Source: Phytophthora hibernalis (lineage: Eukaryota > Oomycota > Peronosporomycetes > Peronosporales > Peronosporaceae). From it: a DNA stretch of 64,000 bases. The notes under the pieces are model-generated. The model was not told the DNA's origin. It made no database searches and saw only the letters and a program-made list of their open reading frames with translations. This document shows positions 1 to 9,018 of this stretch, in pieces (position 1 is the stretch's first letter; every line of letters starts with the position of its first letter). The translations under genes were made by a program, and so were the position numbers. The DNA is taken from the NCBI GenBank assembly GCA_012656075.1, contig JAAKBF010000064.1, forward strand, positions 62,001 to 126,000. The letters run 5' to 3'.

Positions 1-117
1 GCAATGGGCCCGCCGCGAGCACCGATTGTGCCACCTCGCGAGGACCGAGAGCGACGTCGACGCAGACACCGACGTCGTTTGCAGCCCCGCCGCCGCAAGA
101 AACACCAGAAGGAATAG
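1..117 (+). CDS. C-terminal tail of an Arg-rich protein, cut by the window edge
   Basis: Frame 1 is open from the first base to a TAG at 115-117, giving 38 residues that are very rich in arginine and histidine and end in a Lys/His/Gln cluster. The composition suggests the basic tail of a nuclear or RNA-binding protein, but no domain is visible. GC-rich coding-like sequence changes abruptly to AT-richer sequence after the stop, which fits a real gene end. It could also be a chance open frame, because 38 codons without a stop is not rare in GC-rich DNA. Confidence 0.3.
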   Translation, partial: AMGPPRAPIVPPREDRERRRRRHRRRLQPRRRKKHQKE

Positions 118-179
118 ACGGTAACGCAATACAGTGTTTCCATTGGCTAAAATATTGATTTGGCCTTCTATAGTAGTAT

Positions 180-900
180 ACCGATTACTGAGAGACGATA
201 CGATACAGAGATACGATATAATACCGAGAGACGATAGGCAAAGAGAGACGATAGTATGAGAGACGATATGATAGGTAGATGAAAAATTGATGAAAGGCGA
301 CGATAGGTAGACGTTAGGTAGACGATAGGTAATATGTAGATGATAGACGTAGACGGTAGCTGAGAGGCGATAGTATCAGAGACGAAAATTAGTATGACTG
401 GCGATAGACGATAGTATGAGAGACTATACGTAGAGACGAGATAGGATGAGGGACGATATTATGAGAGGCGTAGTATGAGAGACTATAGTATGAGAGACGA
501 TTGTATGGGAGACGACAGTAAGATAGACGATTGTATGGGGCACGATTCCTTGGGAGGCGATAGTATAAGAGACTATAGAAAGACGACAGGTATAGGTATG
601 AGAGATGACATGTAGACAAGATATGTAGGTGCAGTCGATAGAATGGTAGTCACGGTAGGTAGACACGATAGATTTACACGATATATATGAGATAGACATG
701 ATATGTAGGTGGGGAAGATAGATTTAGAGGACGTCAGGTAGAGATGATAGAAAGTCAATAGACACTGCGTAGAGAGAGACATTAGGTAAATAGAGACGAT
801 TTATAGTGACGGTGGGTAGAGAGACCGTCGGTAGAGAGGATAAGGAGAAAGACTCGATAAGTAGAGAGGTACGATAGGTAAAGGAAATAGCGTACATGTC
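180..900. repeat. Degenerate tandem repeat built on GAGACGATAGTATGA-like units
   Basis: About 700 bp are filled with imperfect copies of a unit near 13-16 nt containing AGACGATA, separated by variable GTAGA, TATGAGA or GGTAG steps. Open frames on the minus strand here are Ser/Tyr/Leu-rich by-products of the repeat, not genes. The unit is far from exact, so this is an old or fast-diverging minisatellite. The array fades out towards about 900-950. Confidence 0.7.
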
Positions 901-1038
901 GACCGGGGACGCTATGTAGAAACGGTTCGAGTAGATAAGATTCAGAGCACTTTGATGTATTGGAGATTGGATAATTATTTCGCCCCGTGGAGCGAAGAGA
1001 AGGGGTGGCCCACTTAGTTGGGACAAACCATTGCCCCA

Positions 1039-1066
1039 CCGCCGCGTAGCGGCGGCAAACGCCTAG
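1039..1066 (+). mobile_element. Helitron-like 3' terminus (hairpin, 7-nt spacer, CTAG)
   Basis: A perfect 7-bp-arm hairpin (CCGCCGC, loop GTA, GCGGCGG; 1039-1055) is followed by a 7-nt spacer and CTAG at 1063-1066, with T next. A subterminal GC hairpin just before CTRR, inserted before a T, is the classic 3' end of Helitrons. The 5' end of this element was not found. No Rep/helicase coding is visible, so it would be non-autonomous or truncated. Confidence 0.45.
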
Positions 1067-1325
1067 TCTACTACAAGTAGTAGACGAACCTGTCCGTCTG
1101 TCTGTTGGTCACCCGACGGCGGCTCCCGATTGGCTATAAAGCGTCCGAGCGAAGCGAAGGCCGCGCCATTCCCCGTGATTTGCGGGACCGAAGGGCCTGC
1201 CCAATAATTTCCTTAAGTAATTTATTTTGGTGAGTAGTGCAGCGAGCCCCTGCGAGCGGAACGGGTGCGCTCCCCAGACTTAACTAATAAAAGTAAACCG
1301 CCGCGTTGCGGCGGCACTCGGCTAA
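1067..1325 (+). mobile_element. Short Helitron-like element (TC...hairpin...CTAA)
   Basis: The element starts TCTACTAC immediately after the previous CTAG, resembling the conserved TCTCTACTA 5' start of Helitrons, and its start forms a perfect 9-bp hairpin (1066-1085). It ends with the same hairpin arms as the upstream terminus (1298-1314, loop GTT), again a 7-nt spacer, then CTAA (1322-1325) followed by T. At 259 bp it is non-coding and would be mobilised in trans if at all. The shared hairpin and identical spacer length make the terminus call reasonable. The exact 5' end is inference. Confidence 0.45.
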
Positions 1326-2050
1326 TAACATAACATCAAATAGAAGGCCACTTATCATCATGTATTAATATTGACTCCTCGACGACCACCAGGCAGCCTG
1401 ATAACGGCGCATCCCGTCGGTGGCAACGACTCGTTGCAAACTTCAGAACTCAAGAGGATGGAGTCCATGACAGTCCATCATGGACTGTCCCCCCGTGTCC
1501 CCTGGACTCCAGGGCCCACCGGTTCCTAACCAGTACTGTACATGTAGTTTGCGAGTCCGCGTGAGCATTCAAGTCGCGAGCCTCCGTCGCAGGGCGAGAA
1601 TTTCTCGGTCACAATGTGACTCACATGGCCGCCGGGAGATTCCTTCGTTGACGCTGCCCGAACCATTCATGCGACCATGAAAGCCGCCGAGGATAAGACA
1701 CATGGCCGTGACGCGTGTCCATTGCCCAATTGCCTACGGGGATATACCCCTTCTTGCACATACATTGGGTGCTGCAATCGAGCGCGTCACGGCCGCGGTC
1801 CTTGGTGCGACAACCTGCAAGGCGTCATTTTGACTCGCCGAAGACCAAAGGCTCGGAAAAGACAGTCCGTGGCTGTCGGCCACCCACCACAGTGGGTCCC
1901 ACTCGATCAATGGATCGTGTGATCAAAGCCGATTGAGCCGCGGTCGGCACGAGAGATACGAACGAACGGCGTCAGTCTTGATGCTTGTGCCAATAAGCAC
2001 TTTTCAACTTGCCCTCCTAACGTCTTCGTGACCGGGTCCCACAAGAACAC
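1326..2050. other. Intergenic stretch without a recognisable gene
   Basis: No convincing coding region is present. A near-perfect palindrome (10-bp arms around one base) lies at 1469-1489, nested in a longer TGGAGTCCA/TGGACTCCA inverted repeat. One TACATGTA octamer occurs near 1540. The last part presumably holds the promoter and 5' leader of the PX-RING gene starting at 2051. Confidence 0.5.
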
Positions 2051-2983
2051 TTGATCTCAATAATGAACATTTCGGCGTGTATCTCGACCCCGAGGAGCGA
2101 ACTTCATCCCACCAAGAAGCGCAGTCGGTGCAAAACGTACTCGCTCAAAATGCTTCGCCAGTACTTTCCCCAGGAGCTGCCGCTGCTTGTTCATGTGTCG
2201 TCAACTTCCATGGAAGTGGATCATGTCGTGTACAACTGCACCTTGTCGAGCCTGACTACCAAGAACACCTGGACTGTGTCGCACCGGTACGCGGAATTCG
2301 TCGACTTCCGTGCCAAGGTGGAGGACATGTGGACGTGTCAAGATCGCAAGTGTTCTGGTTCGTGTCAAGCGGTGCGCGAGTACGTCTCTGCGTGCTTTCC
2401 CAAGAAACGCCTTGCAATTATGTCCATGAGCCTCGGGACAACCTCCAGTCGCAAGAGCAAGTTTGAGAACGTGTTGATGCACCTCCTCCGTTGTGTGCTG
2501 CTTCCAGGTAGTGCGATGAATTGCTTCCACGCCCGTCGAAACCTTCCGATGAACTTGTTCACGTTCCTTGGCGTGAAGAACGACGTCGATAGACGATCGC
2601 TTCTGCAGGTCTTCATCGACAACTACCAGACTGCCCTGAATGAAGCCAACGAACCGAGTTTGACCGATAGCTTCCACTCCAACGCGTCGACGGTGGATTC
2701 AGCGCCTGACTCGCCGCAGTGCATGATCTGCCTGTTCGATGTTGATATAGAGCACGACCGCCAGCCGGAGTGCGCTGAAGCGGACAATGCACCGATCGTG
2801 CTTCCTTGCAAGCACACTTTTCACCGTGAATGCATCTTCGAATGGCTCTTGTTCGAGTTCCACTGCCCCGTGTGCCGAGTTCGGGTCTGCCCCAATGCGG
2901 TGACCAATTATTGCCGCCCCAAGGACCATGTGCAGTGGTGGCTCGGTGACTTCGAAGAGGACCCGTTCCATCCTACTGCATAG
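2051..2983 (+). CDS. PX-domain RING-H2 E3 ubiquitin ligase-like protein
   Basis: This intact 310-residue protein couples a phosphoinositide-binding PX-like domain (about residues 45-175, with the R-Y-x-E-F core at 79-83 and FPKKR at 116-120) to a C-terminal RING-H2 finger. The RING ligands are C224, C227, C253, H255, H258, C261, C272 and C275. The family logic is recruitment to endosomal or vacuolar membranes by PX and ubiquitin transfer by RING, so a membrane-associated E3 ligase is inferred. The start is uncertain: M1, M5 or the methionine in the KMLRQ segment (34) are possible, and the KMLRQ segment is the first part conserved in the neighbouring copy at 4479. No intron is needed. The gene is single-frame throughout, unlike most neighbours. 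Confidence 0.85.
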   Translation: MISIMNISACISTPRSELHPTKKRSRCKTYSLKMLRQYFPQELPLLVHVSSTSMEVDHVVYNCTLSSLTTKNTWTVSHRYAEFVDFRAKVEDMWTCQDRKCSGSCQAVREYVSACFPKKRLAIMSMSLGTTSSRKSKFENVLMHLLRCVLLPGSAMNCFHARRNLPMNLFTFLGVKNDVDRRSLLQVFIDNYQTALNEANEPSLTDSFHSNASTVDSAPDSPQCMICLFDVDIEHDRQPECAEADNAPIVLPCKHTFHRECIFEWLLFEFHCPVCRVRVCPNAVTNYCRPKDHVQWWLGDFEEDPFHPTA

Positions 2984-3035
2984 GTACTGTATTGAACACT
3001 GCATCGTCAATAAAAACTGTACGTACTACTATTTA

Positions 3036-3888
3036 GGGGTGTTTCATTCGGGGCAGGTTATCTGGAGCAACCTTTTACTCTCAAATCTTATAAAAAGGTC
3101 TGCTTATGCATTGCTACAGGTAATAAATTAGAAGGCCGACCACACTAAGGTTACACCAAAACCGCCAATCCTATCGATTGCAATGAAGCGAGGCAGCCCC
3201 AGCGCAACCGGCACGCGCTCGGCGACGACGTCTTAGACTGGTCAAGCAACAAAGTCCACTCGAACGACGTGATTGCGTCGGACTGCGAGGTCAGCGCGCG
3301 AGTGAGGGACGCCAGCGACGAAGGGGACGAGCAGTGATGGAGACGTCGCAGGCGGCTGGACTACGGTTGACCAAGGAGTACCAGGGCAAGATCACGGTCC
3401 AGGAGACGGGCGCCACGGATACAGAACGAGATCCAAGGCAGCGTCGAGGGCAGTGTGTGCCAGGTTGCAGCGGGCTGCGCTTGAGGTCATGGGCAAGCCC
3501 TGTAAGAAGGTGGCGGCCGCCGACGCAGCGTTCGAGCTCGACGGGCAAATTTTTAACGGGCCACCGTCTGCCCATGACCAGTCCTGCTGGAGACGACATT
3601 CTCGGTGGCCAAGGGCGATTCGCTGCTGTGCTGGGACCTGCGGCGCAGCTGAATACAAAGCGCTCCCCCGTACGCTCGTGGCACGGGTCGCGCCAGTCAT
3701 TTAGTGTAGCCACGTTGATAACCCCTTCAATACCGATAGCTATGGGTCTAGTAATGTGCATAGGAGATAAACTGTCAGAGTTACCCCAGCTGCCCTGAGT
3801 TTAAAAGTCAGGGCAACTGGGGCAGATTTAGGCGATTCTGATTGGCTTAGAAGTTTCCCCAGTTAACCTTCCCCGAATGAAACACCCC
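3036..3888. mobile_element. PIF/Harbinger-type MITE (853 bp) with TTA target duplication
   Basis: The two ends form terminal inverted repeats starting GGGGTGTTTCATTCGGGG and continuing imperfectly for about 30 bp (3036-3065 and 3858-3888). They are flanked by a direct TTA on both sides (3033-3035 and 3889-3891). TTA duplications and G-rich TIRs reading GGGGTGTTT are characteristic of the PIF/Harbinger (Tourist) superfamily. No DDE transposase is present, so it is non-autonomous. The interior (about 3290-3700) is GC-rich with a 154-codon open frame but no recognisable domain, possibly captured host sequence. A second inverted repeat lies at about 3780-3825. It sits about 50 bp after the PX-RING stop codon. 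Confidence 0.75.
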
Positions 3889-3891
3889 TTA

Positions 3892-4478
3892 GTGATCTCG
3901 ATACCACTGCAACGTCACTCAATAAAACTCGATAACACTTTCCGGTAGCAATTTCGCAACATCAGCGAGCAGGCTTGGTGCGGGCACCACCCGGCTGATG
4001 GAGTCAAGCTTTTGCAGCGGACGAGAACAGCAAGCGAGAAATGCGGACCGAGGCCCGAGCCCGTCTGAGGATCCTTCTGCGCGCGATAGACAAGGAATTG
4101 GACCGCCGGTAAACGATCCCCACGGAGGACACTCGAGTCGACGCGCAAACGGCTGGTGCGCGTCACTGCAAATCGCGGGCTCGTCCATCCAACAAACACA
4201 AGTCGCGACCAGCAAAAATGGTGCACGGCTGTCACATGCGAACGTGTTTATGCAGTCGTCGAAGCAAGCGAAGGCGTACATGTACCGGTACAAGCAATGT
4301 ACATGTACAGTACATTGCTTGCTGGCCTCGCCGTTGTCGTTTGACATGAGGGGCGAGCTCCGTACCACGGCCACCCAAAGCTCGCATGCGACAGCCAGCG
4401 TCGCTGGAAGTGCCAGCCGATACATGACTGCCGATTTAAGTCATTTGCGAATTCACCACCTTCCACGCAAGCACCACC
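3892..4478. other. Intergenic region upstream of the PX-RING pseudogene
   Basis: No gene is supported. Around 4276-4316 there is a cluster of palindromic octamers (TACATGTA twice, TACCGGTA once) that could fold. The segment separates the MITE from the decayed PX-RING copy and would contain that copy's former promoter. Confidence 0.45.
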
Positions 4479-5357
4479 ATGAACTATGGCGCCCTCGTGC
4501 AACTCCCACAGGGCCAAGCCCCACCGCTGAGCTCCGCGGCCGTTAAGATGCTTCGCCAGCCTGTGCGCCAGCAGCTTCCGCTACAGTTTCATGTGGTGTC
4601 GACCACCATTGAAAACTTCGTCGTCTACAACTGTGACGTGTCCAGCGTTACGACCGACAGTTCGCGGCGTGTGTCGTACCGATACTCGGAGTTCGCGGCC
4701 GTCAGCAAAGGTCGTGGACCATTGCACGTGCCCGGACGACAAGTGCGCCAGGTCGTGCAAGGCCATTCGAGAGTTCCTGTGGGCCTGCTTCCCTCAAAAA
4801 CGACTGCCAATCTTGTCTCGGTCTGCACACACCATCGCTGACCGCACAAGAAAATTTGAGGCAGTCATGCAGTACTTGCTTCGTTGCATCCTTCTCCCCG
4901 GTAGTGCCATGAAGTGCCTACACCTCCGCCAAAACCTGCCTGCAAGCCTGTTCCAGTTCCTCGGAATCCAACAAGATGCCGACAAACGGTCGTTGCTTCA
5001 GGTGTTCGTCGACAACTGCCAAGGTGCATCGTCAAAGAGTAGCGAGCCAGAGCTTCGGAGCCGCCTTCACTCCGATGCGTCTACCGCAGACTTGATTGAA
5101 TCGACGGAGTGTGATCTGCCTGGAGAGCGTCGATCTCAATGGCGACTGCTCCATGAACCAACCTCATCGATTGTGCTCCCGTGCCAGCATGCATTCCACC
5201 GCGAATGCATCTTCGAGTGGCTGCTAGTCCAATTCCACTGCCCGGTATGCCGGTCTCGTGTCGGCCCCCAGCAGTTGCCAGTTACTACCAACAGAAGAAC
5301 CACACCTTCAAGTGGTGGCTCAGCGACTTCGAAGAGGACCCTCTCACCACCAAGTAG
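4479..5357 (+). pseudogene. Decayed tandem copy of the PX-RING gene
   Basis: The sequence is collinear with the 2051-2983 gene from its KMLRQ segment to its W-W-L-x-D-F-E-E-D-P tail, so it is a tandem paralogue. Three frame changes interrupt it: near 4700 just after the RYSEF PX core, near 5108 where 2 nt are missing at the first RING cysteine pair, and near 5275 before the tail. The change at 5108 destroys the first C-x2-C of the RING while the CxHxxHxxC and CPVC halves remain readable (about 5180-5260). Loss of a zinc-ligand pair argues for a real pseudogene rather than only base-calling errors. The copy still carries an ATG (4479) and a matching stop (TAG 5355-5357). Confidence 0.75.
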
Positions 5358-5448
5358 CTTAGTCATCGCTTCTAAAATCCGCACTAATTTATTAACGCCA
5401 TCGAACACACGCTATTCTTCCTGTTCATTCCTGTAGAATTCAGGATAT

Positions 5449-6669
5449 CTATCTGTTGCCTTCGTAGCTTTCCAAGAGGTGGTCAATCTCGTCAGCCATT
5501 TCCTTCGCGGTCGGACGCTTTTTGGGATCGGCATCCCAACCTCGAACGATAAGGTCCTGCATTTGCTGAGGGTAGTCGCTCATAGCTGCCAGTGGCGGTC
5601 GGACACCCGCTGGCACCTTCTGGTAAACCTCTTCTCGCTCCATCATTCGAAACGGCTTCTCCCGTGCGCGCAAAGCCCACAACACGAGGGACAAACTGTA
5701 GATGTCCAGCTTTTCATCCAACTGCAGGTGTTGGTACTCTTCGGGAGAGCGCCACTTGCCTTTGGCCACTGACGTTTCAAACGTGCATTTCTCGCTCGTG
5801 GCCACACCGTCCACCATGCGCGGACCCGTGTACTTGACGCGATTAAAGTCGTTCAGCTGCAAGGTGCCGTCCGTATCGATCAGAAACTGTCGAGCCTGTA
5901 GATCAGCGTGCGTGAAGGGGCCTCCCAGGGCATTGTGGAGCTGAGCGACGCCTCGAGCGGCATCTCGAGCGAGTTTCAGTGCACGCGCCACTGAAACCTG
6001 CTCCTGCGAATCAAACAGCAGCGTGTCGAGCTGGTGCGGGATGTAGTCTACCACGACGGTCGTCTTGCACCAGCCCAGCAGTCCCACAATGTTTGGCTCG
6101 TTGCGAATGGAGAAAATGGCCGCGCACTCCTCCACGTGCCGCGGGATAATGTCCGGCCGACTGAGCAGATCTTCCTTCACGCGCTTCACGGCCACGTCCC
6201 GCCCTGCCTCCCAATAAATACGTCATTTTTCACACTAAAACGATCTAAAAAGTGGTGCAGAAAGCTCACCGTTCCACTGGGTCTTGTACACTTGTCTCCA
6301 GAAGCCTTTGCCCACGAACTCGCCCGTGGGCAGCTCGTGCATGTTGTTGCAGTTGAGCTCCAGCTCCTGCGGCTGGAACAGTGCCACAGCCGCCGAGAAG
6401 TCGCAGCCGCCATCTTTGCGGTAGGTCTGCGGCCTCAGCCACCACGTCTCCTCGCTGTCCCTGGTCGCCAACACGTGCGCGAAGGCGTCGAGCAACCCTT
6501 GGGCCACGCCCCGCGGCCCGTCGGACCGCAGCGTTGGGGCGTGAGAGAGTCGCGCGATGTTGGACACGTTCCAGAAAAATAATCCGATGGCGGAGAAGGC
6601 AACGAGCAGCTTGAGGAGGAGCGGGAGCTGCCGCCGCCATGGGGAACGCAGGCGACTCGAACGCACCAT
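5449..6669 (-). CDS. Membrane-anchored atypical protein kinase (DFN type)
   Basis: Two exons (6669-6270 and 6203-5449) joined across a 66-nt GT-AG intron (6204-6269) give 384 residues with a clean phase-1 splice (a split glycine codon). A single hydrophobic segment at about 16-36 follows a basic N terminus, predicting a signal anchor. The kinase fold is readable: glycine loop G-K-G-F-W at 120-124, VAVK with Lys140, catalytic H-A-D-L at 232-235, metal loop D-F-N at 252-254, and W-R-S-P-E-E in the activation segment. Two hallmark positions differ: the Asn of HRDxxxxN is Gln239, and the DFG glycine is Asn. Similar ADLxxxQF...LNDFNR loops occur, to my knowledge, in stramenopile and algal kinases, so weak or unusual catalysis is possible. 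It lies head to head with the WDTC1 homologue. Confidence 0.85.
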
Positions 6670-6797
6670 TTTGGGGTCGGAAATGGATACCGGTACATGT
6701 ACCGGTTTTCACGTCACTATTGTGAAGCGCCGTATCCCCGTTCCACGGACAGTCGCAGCCATCTTGAAGCCGCTTCCCATACAGAATCTCTCTCTCC
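6670..6797. promoter_or_regulatory. Shared 128-bp promoter region (kinase / WDTC1)
   Basis: The two start codons (6669 on minus, 6798 on plus) face away from each other with only 128 bp between them. Both genes must be driven from here. The segment contains TACCGGTA overlapping TACATGTA and a further TACCGG at about 6689-6706, the densest such cluster in the gene block. No TATA box is obvious. Confidence 0.4.
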
Positions 6798-8868
6798 ATG
6801 GAGCTCTTTCGCCCGACGCCGCGCGCGGCCCGACCGCTACTGGAAGTACAGCCACTCACACGTGGGACTCTCGCGACTGCTGCAGGAGAGAGAGCTGCGG
6901 GGAAACGCGCGCGTGATCGACGCGGCCTGTCAGGGACACGGCAGCCTCGTGCGCCGCCTGCAGTGTGAGGCCGTACTGGCAGGCCACGAGGGCTGCGTCA
7001 ACACGCTGCAGTGGAACGAGAGCGGCAAGTTGCTGGCGTCCGGATCGGATGACCATAAATTGCTGGTGTGGGACTACGAGCAACATGTGCAGCGTTTCGC
7101 CATCGAGTCGGGCCACACGCTCAACGTCTTCGCCGTGTGCTTCGTGCCGGGCACAGACGACCATGTGCTGGCTTCGGGCGCCATGGACAACGACGTGCGC
7201 GTGCACTACGCGCCGTTCCGAGAAGACTCGTCCAAGCTTTTCCGCGTGCACAGAGACAGAGTCAAAGACATCGGCACTTCCTGGGCCGTACCCAAGGTTT
7301 TCTGGACCGCAGCAGAGGACGGACTTGTGTTCCAATTCGACCTCCGAGCTCTGCCTAGAATCAGCGGCAGATGTGAGACGCCCGATGCGTCTGGAGTGCT
7401 CATCAACTTAGGCAGGGATAGGAACGGTCGTGTGCTGAGAGGCATGGGCATCACGACGCACCCGCTGGACCCGACCAAGGTTGTGTTGGCATGTGGAGAC
7501 TTTTATACCAGGATGTACGACCGACGCATGCTGAGAGTGCAGCAGAACATGTCGTCGGCAAGAGCTGCAGGAGCTACCGTTCCTGTGGAGGTGTTTGCGC
7601 CACCGCATTTACACTTGACGCCTATTGCGGCCATAAGGCCAAAAGGTTCCATGACAAAAGCCACGGAACGAGCATCCGATTCAGCAGTGACGGGTCAGAG
7701 ATACTCGCGAACTACCATAACGACCACATTTACCTGTTTAAGGTGGGCTCGAGTAAGACGGTGGTGTTTAGTAAGGATAACAAAAGCGAGCCGGAGATTC
7801 AACCGTTGGCGTGGCTGAATGGAGCGAGCATGGATGAACCGGAACTCCCGCTGGACTTGCATTTGGAAGGCGTGCAAATGCTGCATCAGCAGGGGAAAAG
7901 CGCTGGCAGAGCACGAGTACACGCGTGCTCTGTGGTCGTTGAACCAGGCGTGTGGTGGTTGTGGAGTGATAGAAATGACGGCCACGGTCCGCAAAGAGCT
8001 TCACCATGACTGCGCGAAGGCCTATATCGGACGACTATGGAATGCTGACAATTATTTGGCTGCGGTGCATTGCAAAAAGGCTCTGGAGCTTGATCCGAGT
8101 GACCGTGAGGTGGAACTGACGTATATTAAGGCGCTGAATTCGGGGAAGCGGCAGCCACAGGCAAAATGGCACGCTCGGCGATACAAGGAAATGTATCCTG
8201 ACCACGAAACCGACGTCATTCCGTTCTTGAACAGAACCGCGTCGTCTACGAGCGGGGCGCAAAGAGTGCGTCGTACCTTCCGTCTCTATCGGTCATCGGA
8301 TGAAGACGCGTCGAGCAATAGTGAGGAGGAGGAACAACCTCATGGCAACCAGAATGACAATGTGGAAAATGATTTACCCGCTGACGATGACGGCTTCTGG
8401 GAGGGCAGTTTAGTGAACTGCACACCTGTGAATTGTGACGTGCTCCGACGATACATCGGGTATTGCAACGTACAAACGGATATCAAGGAGGCCGCCTTCT
8501 TCGGAAAGAATGACGCCTATATCATTGCTGGTAGCGATGACGGGCGTGCACTGGTCTGGGATAAGGCTACTGGGGAGCTGGTCAACGCAATTGAAGCGGA
8601 CGCAGATATTGTGAACTGCGTTCAGCCGCATCCGTTTGATGCGTGTCTGGCAACGAGTGGAATTGAGAACGTAATTCGTCTGTGGACCCCGACAAGCGGA
8701 GAGGAGAATACCCCTACGGAATCTGAATTGGAAGATATTTTGACACGAAACCAGACGCAAATGGATGATGTTGCAGAGTCGTTCGAGGGATCAATGCACG
8801 ACATGGTTCGTTTGGTGTTCCAATCTGGTGGAGACCATCAAGCCATTCAAGAGTGCGCTACGAGCTAA
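6798..8868 (+). CDS. WDTC1-like: WDTC1/DCAF9-like WD40-TPR protein (frameshifted sequence)
   Basis: The reading shows N-terminal WD40 repeats (GHEGCVNTLQWNESGKLLAS at about 6981-7040), a TPR stretch (about 7905-8130, ending in KKALELDPSDREVEL) and C-terminal WD40 repeats (DIKEAAFFGKNDAYIIAGSD at about 8480-8540, then QPHP...LATSG...IRLW). This order and the ...CNVxTDIKEAxFFG block match WDTC1 (DCAF9), a substrate receptor of CUL4-DDB1 ubiquitin ligases that acts in the nucleus and cytoplasm. The frame changes at about 6812 (CCC), 7621 (CC) and 7892-7899 (GGGGAAAA), each by one base in a homopolymer, so sequencing error is the simplest explanation. The start at 6798 assumes the first of these. 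The next in-frame alternative is a poor start at 6697. The stop is TAA at 8866-8868. Confidence 0.8.
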
Positions 8869-9018
8869 GGCACGTAGCGAAATGGCTACGCTGTAGTTTG
8901 CGTGGTCTCCTGTGCTCAAGTAAGCAAATATAATCAATTGCAAGAGCCACTGCTTTCAGAATCGAATCCAGGGGAGAGAATGATACTTGAAGTATTTGAT
9001 TTTGCAGATATAGGTGAT

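Noticed and set aside
389..1039. Overlapping Ser/Tyr/Leu-rich open frames on the minus strand
   Set aside because: They are translations of the degenerate AGACGATA repeat in several frames at once, with no domain or codon bias.
1480..1936. Short Arg/Pro-rich open frames
   Set aside because: Mutually overlapping, no recognisable motif, and stop-poor GC-rich DNA explains them.
3334..3798. 154-codon open frame inside the MITE
   Set aside because: No domain, several overlapping frames of similar length on both strands, and location in a non-autonomous element. Kept only as possible captured sequence.
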